Part shown: in pieces, positions 47,106-56,370 of the stretch
How the letters are laid out: the number at the start of each line of letters is the position of its first letter
How positions within the stretch are numbered: the first letter of the stretch is position 1
Assembly: GCA_030847615.1 (NCBI GenBank)
Contig: JAUMIR010000005.1
Span: 247,232,645 to 247,296,644, forward strand
Source: Gambelia wislizenii
Taxonomy: Eukaryota; Chordata; Lepidosauria; Squamata; Crotaphytidae
Length of the DNA: 64,000 nt
Direction of reading: 5' to 3'
Notes under the pieces: generated by a model
Databases searched by the model: none
What the model was told of the DNA's origin: nothing
The model's input: the letters and a program-made list of their open reading frames with translations, nothing else
Translations under genes and position numbers: made by a program

Positions 47106-47207
47106 CGGATGCTCTTCGCCTCACCACTGGAAAAGAACGTATCACAGGTAAGACCAACGTTCCTTTTCCCAGTGGGGAGGGCTCCAGAGCATCCGTCATG
47201 CTTGGGA
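47106..47207 (-). repeat. ICR of DIRS copy 3
   Basis: Complementary to both termini joined at a TTTT core (47163-47166). It follows the same pattern and placement as in copy 1, and includes the ITR variant GTCATG specific to this copy, so it has co-evolved with its own ends. Confidence 0.9.
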
Positions 47208-47217
47208 TGTACTAAAG

Positions 47218-48294
47218 CTATCCAGAAGATCCTGGGTGGGTCCCGCGAGGTTCGGTAGGTTGCAACTGTACTACGTGTTGAAGGACTCTTCTGCCAAAGG
47301 CCGACTCCGCCGACTGCAGCTTATCCAACCTGTAGTGTCTGATGAACGTGGAGGGAGTCTTCCACGTTGCTGCTTTGCATATCTCCTCCAATGGTGCATC
47401 CTTATCCCATGCCGCTGACGTGGAGGCACTCCTTGTAGAATGCGCTGTGATCCCCTCCGGGGGTGTCAGGTTCAGCGATTCGTAGCATGTCACGATGCAC
47501 TTCCTTATCCATCGTCCCAAAGTGGCTGGGGATACTCGCCTCCCCAGGTACTTGACATGAGGTGAGATGAACAGAGACTCCGAGGACCTTATAGGTCTAG
47601 TTCTCTTGATGTAGATACGCACTGCTCTGCGAACAACCAGAGTATGCCAAATCCGGTCAAGTTCCCTCGTAGGATGAGGACAGAACGAGGGTAAAACCAC
47701 TTCCTGGTTCCTATGGAAGGCCGAATTTACCTTGGGCTTAAAAGCCGGGTGAAGTCTGAGGACCACAGAGTCCGGCCTGAAGATGCATAGGTCCCTGCGG
47801 ATCGACAGCGCTGCCAGTTCTGACACTCGGCGTGCCGATGTTATCGCCACCAGGAACAGAACCTTCCAGGTGAGGAATCTCAAGGTTACCTCCCTGAGAG
47901 GCTCGAATGGGTGAGCCGTCAAAGCCTTGAGCACAGTGTGTAGATCCCAGGAAGGGAATCTATGCACCGTTGGAGGTGCCAAGTTGCATAGGCCCTTTAG
48001 GAATCGACGAAGAAGAGGGTCCCCAGCTATCTTCGTCGCTTTCTCAGGTGGTAAGAAAGACGTAATGGCTGCAACCTGCCTTTTGATCGTGTTCGGTCGC
48101 AGCCCGGCCTCTATGCCGTCTTGGAGAAACTGGAGGAGTAAAGGTGTCTGTACCTTTCTGAAGTCTAGGGATTTACGTTTGCACCATCTGCGGAATACCC
48201 TAAAGGTGTATTCGTATATCCGCTGTGTAGAGCTCCGTCTGGAGGCTAGGATGGTGTTCACCACCTGCTGCGAGTAGCCTCTGTCTCTTAGCAT
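47218..48294 (-). CDS. DIRS tyrosine recombinase (YR), copy 3
   Basis: 358 residues if started at the ATG at 48294-48292, which overlaps the RT stop (ATGCTAA). The N-terminal part begins MLRDRGYSQQVV. Catalytic candidates are Arg in SARRVSEL, HSTR for HxxR and Tyr in RHYRLD, all retained. No stop occurs in the frame, which is also continuous upstream with gag as one 1,315-codon ORF (51165-47218). It is likely the best-preserved YR in the window together with that of copy 1. Confidence 0.88.
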   Translation of the reverse strand: MLRDRGYSQQVVNTILASRRSSTQRIYEYTFRVFRRWCKRKSLDFRKVQTPLLLQFLQDGIEAGLRPNTIKRQVAAITSFLPPEKATKIAGDPLLRRFLKGLCNLAPPTVHRFPSWDLHTVLKALTAHPFEPLREVTLRFLTWKVLFLVAITSARRVSELAALSIRRDLCIFRPDSVVLRLHPAFKPKVNSAFHRNQEVVLPSFCPHPTRELDRIWHTLVVRRAVRIYIKRTRPIRSSESLFISPHVKYLGRRVSPATLGRWIRKCIVTCYESLNLTPPEGITAHSTRSASTSAAWDKDAPLEEICKAATWKTPSTFIRHYRLDKLQSAESAFGRRVLQHVVQLQPTEPRGTHPGSSG

Positions 48295-50402
48295 CTGCCT
48301 CTCAATTTCCAGGCGTGAAGCTGAAGCCATGTTGGGTCTGGGTGGTGAATCTGCCCTTGGAGGAGTAGGTCTGGACGGTCCGGGAGTGGCAACGAAGTCG
48401 AGCTCAGTTCCAGAAGGTCCGGGAACCAGGATCTCCGTGGCCAGCGTGGGGCTATTAGGATCACCTCTGCTCGTTCGCGTCGGGCCTTGTTGAGGACCCT
48501 CGGTATGAGTTGCCAAGGGGGGAACGCATAAAGGAGGCCCTGAGGCCATGGTGTCGTCAGTGCGTCCATTGCTTCTGCCCCCTCCGTGAGGTAACGCGAG
48601 AAGAACCGGGGAAGCTTTGTGTTCGCCGGGGATGCAAACAGATCGACCGCCGGTTCCCCCAGCGACTGGGTGACTTCTGCGAAGGCGTCCGGATGTAGAC
48701 TCCATTCCCCTTGATCGACGTCTGTGCGGCTGAGCCAGTCCGCCTTGAGATTGAGTGTTCCTTTGAGGTGCTCTGCTCTCAGGGACAGAAGGTTCTCCTC
48801 GGCCCAGGTTAGGAGTCGCGTTGCCTCTGTCATCAGCGGCCAAGACCTGGTTCCTCCTTGACGATTCACGTGCGCTTTTGCCGTGACGTTGTCCGTCCTT
48901 ATCAAGACCGCTTTGTTCCTGATCATGTGTCTGAATGCTAGTAGGGCCAGGCGAATGGCTCGAAGCTCCAGCCAGTTGATGCTGTGTGCCGCCTCCGCCT
49001 CTGTCCAGCGCCCTTGTGCCAGGTGAGGACCGCAGTGGGCTCCCCAGCCCCTGAGGCTGGCATCCGTGGTAATCTGAACGTGGTCCTGAACCCACAGGAG
49101 GTGTCCCTTGTGGATTGCTGGGGATAGCCACCAATGGAGCGATGTTAGGACCTCCCTTGGGGTCCTGACCAGTCGGTGCTTCTTCATTGCTATTTCCTTT
49201 TGGAAGGGGAGCAGGAACCACTGCAGCCGTCTGGCGTGAAATCTTGCCCATGGCAGGCAGTCGATGGCTGCAATCATGAGACCTTGAAGATGGGCCAGAT
49301 GCATTAGATCCGCTCTGGTGCCTGATATTATCCCTCGCGCTGCTGTCTGGATTCTTTTGATTCTGTCTGCTGGTAGTGCTACCAGACCTCTGGCGGCATC
49401 CACCATCGCCCCCAGATGCTGGATGGACTGTGAGGGAATCAGGGAGCTCTTTTCTAAGTTGACCTGGAAACCGTGCGCCTCGAGGTCCCTGAGAATTTGA
49501 CAGGTCTCTCTCTGGGCTCTCTGAGCTGATGGTGACCGGATCAGGAGGTCGTCCAAGTAGGGATAGACATGCAAGCCCGAGCGTCGCCAGTATGCCACCA
49601 AGGCGACCATTATTTTTGTGAAGACTCTCGGTGCTGAGGAGAGACCGAACGGAAGGGCCTTGTACTGGTAATGTTTGTTGTCGTAGAAGAACCGAAGGAA
49701 CTGGCGATGGTCCTGATGGATTGGGATGTGAAGGTATGCATCCTGCAAGTCTAAGGACGTCAGGTAATCCCCTGGTTGGATGGCGTCTAGGATATGGCGC
49801 AGTGTTTCCATTCTGAACTTGCGCTTTCTTACAAACTTGTTCAGGCCCTTCAAGTTCAGGACGGCTCGCCATGTTCCGTTCTTCTTTGGAACCAGGAACA
49901 ATATGGAGTAGCATCCCTTTCCTCGATGTGATTCTCGCACCTCCTCTATTGCGTCGAGGTGTAGGAGATGTTGGATTGCGCTGACCATCATGTCGTGCTT
50001 TCCCTGATCCGACTGCAGTGGTGTGGGGATGAACCAATGTGGAGGTCTCCGAGAGAACTCTATCCGGTAACCCTGCCGTATGGCCTGCAGGACCCACCTG
50101 TCCGAGGTAGAGTTTTCCCATACCCCCACAAAGGCCTGAAGGCGTCCCCCCACCGGGGGGATCCTGACATTGATGGTTCTTGTTGGTGCTTCTAGAAGGC
50201 TGGGACTGGGAATTCTTTCCCGACGTCCCCTGTTGGCTCCCTCGGTGGTATCTACTCTCTCCCCACTTCGGTTTGGTCGGGCGAAAGTCCCTTGATCCCA
50301 AAGATGTGGATGGTGTGTTGGAGGATCGCTGGGTCCCTGATCCACGAAAGGAGCGGTACCGTTTTGTATACTTCCTCTCCTCTTTCTTGCGAGCCGAAGC
50401 AA
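48288..50402 (-). CDS. DIRS reverse transcriptase / RNase H / methyltransferase polyprotein, copy 3
   Basis: A 704-residue open frame. The RT motifs FLVPKKNG, SLDLQDAYLHIPIH, ALPFGLSSAP and YLDD (about residues 282-285, 49548-49559) are present. RNase H has ITTDAS, LELRAI and RTDN. The methyltransferase-like end has DLFASPANTK and YAFPP, then LIAPRWPRRSW. It overlaps the gag C-terminus by several hundred bases in another frame, and its stop overlaps the YR start. It is about 33 residues longer at the N-terminus than copy 1 because the first ATG lies further upstream. Whether that ATG is used is unknown. Confidence 0.92.
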   Translation of the reverse strand: MLRLARKRRGSIQNGTAPFVDQGPSDPPTHHPHLWDQGTFARPNRSGERVDTTEGANRGRRERIPSPSLLEAPTRTINVRIPPVGGRLQAFVGVWENSTSDRWVLQAIRQGYRIEFSRRPPHWFIPTPLQSDQGKHDMMVSAIQHLLHLDAIEEVRESHRGKGCYSILFLVPKKNGTWRAVLNLKGLNKFVRKRKFRMETLRHILDAIQPGDYLTSLDLQDAYLHIPIHQDHRQFLRFFYDNKHYQYKALPFGLSSAPRVFTKIMVALVAYWRRSGLHVYPYLDDLLIRSPSAQRAQRETCQILRDLEAHGFQVNLEKSSLIPSQSIQHLGAMVDAARGLVALPADRIKRIQTAARGIISGTRADLMHLAHLQGLMIAAIDCLPWARFHARRLQWFLLPFQKEIAMKKHRLVRTPREVLTSLHWWLSPAIHKGHLLWVQDHVQITTDASLRGWGAHCGPHLAQGRWTEAEAAHSINWLELRAIRLALLAFRHMIRNKAVLIRTDNVTAKAHVNRQGGTRSWPLMTEATRLLTWAEENLLSLRAEHLKGTLNLKADWLSRTDVDQGEWSLHPDAFAEVTQSLGEPAVDLFASPANTKLPRFFSRYLTEGAEAMDALTTPWPQGLLYAFPPWQLIPRVLNKARRERAEVILIAPRWPRRSWFPDLLELSSTSLPLPDRPDLLLQGQIHHPDPTWLQLHAWKLRGRC

Positions 50403-51225
50403 GGGTCTTCTTCTTCTTATCCTTGTCCTCTACCAGGACAGGTTCCAGTGAATCTCCGAATAGCTTTTCCCCCAGGAACGGAGACGTCACCAGGTTCTGT
50501 TTGGATTTGAAGTCGGCGTTCCAGGACTTCAACCATACCTGTCTCCTGGCTGCCACAGCTGCGCTTTGGGCCCTGGCGCAAAATTGGATTGCGTCCAAGG
50601 TACTGTCGGCCAGAAAGGCGGACACCTTTGTTAGCTTATTCAGGTCTTGTCTGATCCTAGTTTGTGACTTGGGGACATCCGCCAGTGCGTCCTTGGACCA
50701 GTGGATGGCTGCTCTCGCCATCATAGTGGCCGTAGTTGAGGCCCTAATGGCCAGAGAGATGGCCTCGTGCGTGCGCTTGAGAGCCAAGTCCATGCGCCTA
50801 TCCTCTGGCACCTTCAGGGTATCTTCGCCATCCTTGCAGAAAATCGCGGAAGAGACCAGGGCCGAAACCGGCGCGTCGATGAGCGGGATCTGTAGTTTAT
50901 CCATAACCTTCTTCGGAAGTGAGTATAGCCTCTTGACCAGGCTGGGCTGAGGTCTGGCCACCGCTGGTGAGCGCCATTCGTCGTATATCATGCGCATTAG
51001 GGTTGCTGGTACTGGCATTTCCAACGCTGTCGGTTGGGCATCAGGAAAAAACTCATCCGAGATTTCTGGTAAATCAGGATCCACCTGGGCTTGCTGAGCT
51101 ACTGGAAGCTTGAGGCCCAGGGTACGCACCGCCTTCTTAATGAGGACAGAGAAATCCTCAGCCACGAAGTGGCGCGAGGAGGGGCGGGTAGGGACGGGCG
51201 TTGGGGTCCCTTCCTCTTCCTCTGA
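50140..51225 (-). CDS. DIRS gag C-terminal part, copy 3, open into YR
   Basis: From the stop at 51223-51225 the frame is open from a Met at 51165 (MAEDFSVLIKKAVRTLGL), through the gag core and the basic tail (KDKKKKTLASARKKEERK), and does not terminate where copy 1 gag does. It continues through the RT region into YR. The 3' limit given here is the approximate end of gag homology. The stop at 51223 replaces a sense codon in the homologous position of copy 1 (REEGEL), so it is probably a mutation. Confidence 0.7.
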
Positions 51226-52411
51226 CTACTCCCCTTCCTCTCTGTCCGAGAGATCGGAGTGGTCAGAGAACCCGCCTGTAGAGGAGTATAGAGAGACTGC
51301 GTCCTCGTCCCCTTGGGTGTCATTGGGGTCCCCTAGCCTGGGGCGCTTAGGGGGAAGTGTAGGGTGGGATATCCTGTCCGCCCACTGACCATCCTCATCG
51401 TCGCTGATGGGTCTGGCCTCTTGCGTGATGGAAATTGCGCGCCCAGTGCCCTGGCCTGAAGTAGAGGCCTGGGCGACGGCCCTTCCCCCTTCCACTGGGG
51501 CCACTCGGGGTGTGGGCTTTTTGGCCTTGCCCTTATCCTTGCCATTGCCCTTGCCCCCCTTTGTGCGTTTCTGGACCCCTGGACCGCTGGGGGGGGTGTC
51601 CGCTTGAGTTTCCCATTGCTAGGGGTAGTGGGGGAGACGCAAGGGGTCTCTTTGTGGGGAAGCCCCCAGTCCCCCCGGTGCTAGGGACCTCCGCCTCCTC
51701 TGGAGGGCCCAGCGCGGATGTGATCCAGCGCGCGGCCTCCATCGCAAGAGCCTGCCTCAGCCAAGCCCGCATCGCCGCCGAGGTCCCCTCTGCTCCCGGC
51801 GCTGCCTCCCCCTGGTTCTCCCCACTCACGGTTACCGCCACGTGCGGTTCCTAGGTCTCCGCGACCTCCTCCTCGCTGACGGGGTCACCGGGGTCTGCTG
51901 CCGCCGCCAAGGCTAATCCCTCCTCGCCCGAGAGGTCGGGATCGCCTGGGTCCGCCACCGCCGCCGCCGCGGCTGCCACGCTGGAGTGGCTGGGGGCGGG
52001 AAGGCCTGCCCGCGCCGTCGCGGTAGTCTCCCCACTGCTGGGGGAGGTCCGCTCCTCCTCCTCCGCCTGGGAGGGCTGCTGGGCTGGCTCGCCGCCCGGT
52101 CCATTAACACGCCCTTCAGGGCGGAGCAGGACCGGGTCGCAGCTGGCAGCGGCCAAGGCGGGGGTCTTCTCCCCCTTTTTCGGCCTCTTCCTGCTGCCGC
52201 TGCTTGCTGGGGCTGCCTTCCTCTTGCCGCTCTGGGCGGCAGGAGCCGGGAGCCCTTTCCTCCCAGTGGAGGAAGCCTGGGCAGCCGCGAAGTTGCTGCC
52301 CGGCTGGCCTCTTCTGGCCCTCTCGCCGCCGATGATCGCGGCGATGATAGCATCCACCTCTTCAGAGGTGGACAAAAGACTTCCTTCTTCCACTTGGCCC
52401 GGAGACCCCAT
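51226..52411 (-). pseudogene. DIRS gag N-terminal part, copy 3, interrupted
   Basis: It starts at the ATG at 52411 (MGSPGQVEEGS, then EEVDAIIAAIIGG, matching EEIDAVIAAVIAS in copy 1). A stop near 51850 interrupts, and the same frame goes on to about 51533 (AWLRQALAMEAARW, matching GWLREALAREAAGW). The homology then changes frame before 51504 and runs to the stop at 51223. Breaks: one nonsense, one frameshift and a second nonsense. It lacks the CCAG tract of copy 1. Confidence 0.8.
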
Positions 52412-52442
52412 GGTGAGTAATTCTTTCTTTTTTTTTTTAATA

Positions 52443-52443
<1 letters not shown>

Positions 52444-52488
<45 letters not shown>
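52444..52488. repeat. (ATT)n microsatellite upstream of gag in DIRS copy 3
   Basis: About 15 ATT units between the gag start and the 5' ITR. Copy 1 has a shorter TTATTG-rich patch in the same place, so this may be an ancestral feature of the leader. Confidence 0.85.
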
Positions 52489-52572
52489 TTGGGTCAGCCA
52501 AAATGGCTCTGGCCACGTGGAGGGAGGAAGAGAACAAAGAAAAGCGTCCTACCAGGAGCGTAGGCAGGAAAC

Positions 52573-52717
52573 AGACTGACCAGCCGGGGGGTCGTCCCTC
52601 TCAGATGACCTCACCGGTGGGCAGTGCCAAAGGTCTCTCTTTTCCTTCCTACTAGGAGCAAGTGGGGAGGGACAACCCAAGCATGACGGATGCTCTGGAG
52701 CCCTCCCCACTGGGAAA
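52573..52717 (-). repeat. 5' ITR and terminus of DIRS copy 3
   Basis: The ITR is 52573-52696. The outer 21 bases end in CACTGGG then AAA. The sense strand reads TTTCCCAG at the terminus. Confidence 0.9.
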
Positions 52718-53486
52718 CGAAATCCTTCTGGGAACATAGCCTACACAGAAGACACCCACAGCATAAACAAAGGGGATCCAATTCCCCCACAGGTGCCATC
52801 AAACAGAATCCAAAGGAAATCTTCAGGGTTGAATATCTTCTACAAAATATTACCCGAATAAACCTCCCACACAGAACAAAGGCCTTGAATGACATTGTCT
52901 GTGCAGATTACAGCAGAGATAACAGCAATTCAGAACAAACACCAAGTACCTCCTGTTACTAATGTAGTCAATACACTACAACAAGTAAACTATTTTGGTT
53001 AATCCAGGTTAAACACACTGAAGGAAATAAATGCACTAGTGAAATCAATTAGAAAGCACTATACCATCCACATGGGCGTGGGGAAATGCACATTTATTTT
53101 AAGGCAGAAAGTCATCCTGCTGGTCATTCACATGCATATGTTTCTCAGCAGCCTGTAAAAAATATTAATACTTGCCTAAGGAAAACCAATAGTGAGTCCT
53201 AGACTGTCCTGGAGAGGTATTATGAACTCCTGGGTACCAACCAATCAGAAAAATATTTTAAATTCCTCTCAGGTACTCACTATTGAGATTTCAACCAGAA
53301 GTGCATACATTCTATCACTGAAAGCCAGAAATAGTCTTCCCCAACCTGGTCCCCTCCAGATGTCTCAGACTGTAAAACCATCCCTTTCAGCCAGCAAAAT
53401 AAATAAATAAATAAAAATACAGTAAAATAAAATGTTGCTCTCCTTTGAGAACTTATACAGAAAAATGGCTCATGAATATTTTACAT
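52718..53486. other. No gene seen
   Basis: AT-rich flank. A MITE scrap lies at 53334-53365 (CCCCAACCTGGTCCCCTCCAG), followed by an AAAT-type simple repeat at about 53398-53415. Confidence 0.4.
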
Positions 53487-53670
53487 AAGTATGTGGTGTA
53501 GTGATTTGAGTATTGGCTTATGACTATGGAGACCAAGATTCGAATCCCCACTTGGCCATGAAAACCCACTGGGTGACCTTGGGCAAATGACACACTCTCA
53601 GCCTCAGAAAACCCCATGATAGGGTCGCCATAAGTCAGAAACGACTTGAAGGCACACAACAACAAATGTA
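53487..53670 (+). mobile_element. tRNA-derived SINE, near complete
   Basis: It begins TGTGGTGTAGTGATTTGAG (A-box region), with B box AGATTCGAATCCC at about 53537-53549, then GTGACCTTGGGCAAATGAC, AGCCTCAGAAAACC and the tail GAAACGACTTGAAGGCACAC with AACAACAA. It is the best example of the family in this window. The Pol III promoter boxes are almost intact. Confidence 0.85.
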
Positions 53671-54228
53671 TCTAACTACAACTGTTATGGAAATGGCTGA
53701 CTGGTCAATTGCCACAGGTATCTACATCCAGTTTCCATGTCTAGAGGACTATTACCTATTTAAGAAGATTCAGCAGCTTGCCTAGATCAACCTTTTCCAA
53801 TACACAGTTTTCCAAGTACTGTGCCTCCATTAAGCTGCAGTGCTAGGCCAGACAAACATGTCATTACAATACAAAAACTTCACAATCAAGACTAATTACC
53901 ACCAAGTAACATAACATCAATACCGTTAGAATTATGTTCAAATGAATCAGCCTGGTCTAAGTCATATAAATTCAAATGTCTGAACAGTATCTTCACCTCT
54001 CTTTTTTAAATTCAAATTTGTCTCTGAGAGATCTCTTTATAACGAAAGTTTTTAGATGCTCCAATAAAGAAGATTATTGTTACAATTCTATTCCTTCATT
54101 TATTGATTCTTTTTTAATTTCCCACAATATACTTTACCTTAATGAAGCCTCCCAGCAGATCTTAATGGGCAAAAGGAATTATACAGCAGAAGATTTTCCT
54201 TAGAGTACACTGTTGCTATACAGTTGCT

Positions 54229-54313
54229 ATTGTTGTTGTATGCCTTCATGTCATTTCCAACTTACGGCAACCGTATCACGGGGTTTTCTTGGCAAGATCT
54301 GTTTGGAGGTTGC
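54229..54313 (-). mobile_element. tRNA-derived SINE, 3' fragment
   Basis: TTGTTGTTGTATGCCTTCATGTC and CAACTTACGGCAACC, then GGGGTTTTCTTGGCAAG, are the inverted tail and body of the SINE family. It stops six bases before the 141-bp duplicated segment. Confidence 0.7.
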
Positions 54314-54318
54314 ATTTT

Positions 54319-54459
54319 CATTTAGAATTTCCATCAGTCCCAGTTTACATGTCTTATGGTAAGGAATCCTGAGAAATGAAATCCAAAACATCTGGCAAGT
54401 ACCAGTTTGGGAAAGTCTGTTGTACTAAGTGAGTTATACAGAGCTAAACAGAACTTGTA
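54319..54459. repeat. 141-bp duplicated segment, right copy
   Basis: Same-orientation near-identical copy of 46607-46747. Sequences outside the segment differ at both ends. Confidence 0.9.
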
Positions 54460-55582
54460 TGAAGTACGAGTGTGTGTGACGTGCCCGAATGTTCATAAAT
54501 TAAATATCACTACTTTCAACTGAGCTTTGAAATTAGTTATTGTAATTGTGATCTATTTGCAAATATGTTCTACCAACAAAATAATGGATCCTGATTATCT
54601 ACTTCTCTGAAACAGGATGCTAAGAATGTCACACTACCATTAACCAGTTCCACTATGGTTCATAAAACCTTTTTATATTTTTATTCAGTAAGAATGTTGA
54701 GTAGTTTGCTTTACCCACAGCAGATGTACCATATACACTGGTAAGACATCCAAGCACAAAAATGTACTAGAAAAAAATGGCATATATAAACATCATTACG
54801 GTAACAGACATAGACATTAAATTATAAAACACAACTGCCTCGTCATCTCAGAAGTATTCAAACATAATTGACACTAGCATTTGCTTTCATAACCTGTTGC
54901 TTAGTTGCTCGGGCAATCCATGTCTGAGTGGTTTCCACCCATTTGCTAACTAGCTACATATGCATAGAAGAGGCTAACAAAATGGTTCTTAAATTGGCAT
55001 ATAATCTACAGCTTAAAACACTGGGAAGATAATCTTCTTGACTTCACCCAGAGGCATGCAATGTACAAGACAGTCATAAACGGCAGGTCTCCTTTCTAAA
55101 CATACTGTACTGTAAGCATGAGTTGAAAATGTAAAGCCTGAAGAAAGGCATTCTCAGTTAGCTAAAACTGAATTGTGTAAATGGATTTTAATGTTCTGTT
55201 GTGAAAGAGGTAAACTTGTGGGAAACTGCTAACAGCTAGATCTAACTGGATGGATGAAAAAATCCTGAATACAACTGCAGCAAACTATAAGTCTAACAAA
55301 CTAATTCAAAGTTCAGTATCTAACACGAGGCACGCTGTGTTCTCTTGTGTGCAGAAAAAGTAGCTCATTAACAATTTGATTTCTGCAAAGCTTCACTCTG
55401 AAATCCTCTAGGATCAAAGAGATCATAAAAAGGCTGTTTTGTTTTCCTTGGTTGATAATCAGCACAAACCACAACATGTCCAGAAATATCAAACAGACGT
55501 TGTGGACTGGGTAAGTATATATATGCAGGTATATACTAACAAAAAGTCAGGACTGTTCCCATACTACCAAAGATACAAAACC

Positions 55583-55710
55583 TTCCCCACCTTGGTAGCC
55601 TCCAGATGTTGGGGGCTGCAAGTGCCATCTTTTCTGACCACTGGCTGTGTGGAATAGGAATGATGGAATTTGCAATTCAAAGCATCTATAGGATACCAGA
55701 TTGGGGAAAT
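55583..55710. mobile_element. Palindromic MITE
   Basis: The left end CCTTCCCCACCTTGG...CCTCCAGATG is inverted as AGCATCTATAGGATACCAG and GGGG at the right. Same family as 35738-35873. It directly abuts a Tigger-like element. Confidence 0.6.
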
Positions 55711-55713
55711 ATA

Positions 55714-55941
55714 GTTGTCCCTTCACATTTGCTGGGGTTTGGTTCCAGGACCCGCCGTGAATACCCAAATCCATGAATACTCAAGTCCCATTATATGCAA
55801 TGGCATAGCAAAATTGTGTCCCTTATATAAGATGGCAAAATCAAGGTTTGCTTTTTGGATTATTCTCTTTTAAAGAATATTTTCAAGCCATGAATACTTA
55901 AATCTATGAATGCCAAATCCATGAATGTGGAGGGACAGCTG
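55714..55941. mobile_element. Tigger-like MITE, short form
   Basis: GTTGTCCCTTCACATTTGC at the left, GAATGTGGAGGGACAGCTG at the right and TA outside. Inside are GGTTCCAGGACCCGCCGTG and GAATACCCAAATCCATGAAT. It shares ends with the minisatellite-bearing element at 42096-43470 but has no repeat array. Confidence 0.75.
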
Positions 55942-55984
55942 TAGTATTAGGTAATACAGTGTATACAGATGTAACCCTACTTTT

Positions 55985-56370
55985 TTGAAAGACTTAGGGA
56001 GGTATGTTTAGGCTGGAAAAAAGACTGTTAAGGAGTGATATGATACCCCTGTTTAAGTATGTGAAGGGGTGTCACATTGAGGATGGAGCAAGCTTGTTTT
56101 CTACTGCTCCAGAGAATAGAACACGGAACAATGGATGCAAGCTCCAGGAACAGAGATTCCATCTCAACATTAGGAGGAACTTTCTGACCGTAAGAGCTGT
56201 TTGGCAGTGGAACACACTCCCTCGGAGCGTGGTAGGGTCTCCTTCCTTGGAGGTCTTTAAACAGAGGCTGGATGGCCATCTGTCAGGGATGCTTTGATCG
56301 TGATATCCTGCATGGTAGGGGGTTGGACTGGATGGTCCTTGTGGTCTCTTCCAGCTCTACAATTCTATGA
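55985..56370 (+). pseudogene. CR1 LINE 3' end
   Basis: It ends with GGTTGGACTGGATGGTCCTTGTGG and CTACAATTCTATGATT, the standard CR1 terminus. Inside is a frame with FHLNIRRNFLTVRAV and WNTLPRSVVGSPS. The 5' part is missing. Better preserved than the other CR1 pieces here. Confidence 0.85.

Larger units (their letters stand above)
46834..52717 (-). mobile_element. DIRS-type tyrosine-recombinase retrotransposon, full-length copy 3
   Basis: About 5.88 kb in the same arrangement as copy 1. The ITRs at 46886-47009 and 52573-52696 differ at two bases in 124, and the ICR is at 47106-47207. RT/RNase H/methyltransferase and YR are open. Gag is interrupted in its N-terminal half. The core AAA(A) is present at both ends with no target duplication. 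The ITR sequence has clear differences from copy 1, so the two are members of related subfamilies, not a local duplication. Confidence 0.93.

Noticed and set aside
53487..53670. Functional tRNA gene
   Set aside because: A- and B-box-like segments are present, but no cloverleaf is closed and the unit continues into a SINE body.
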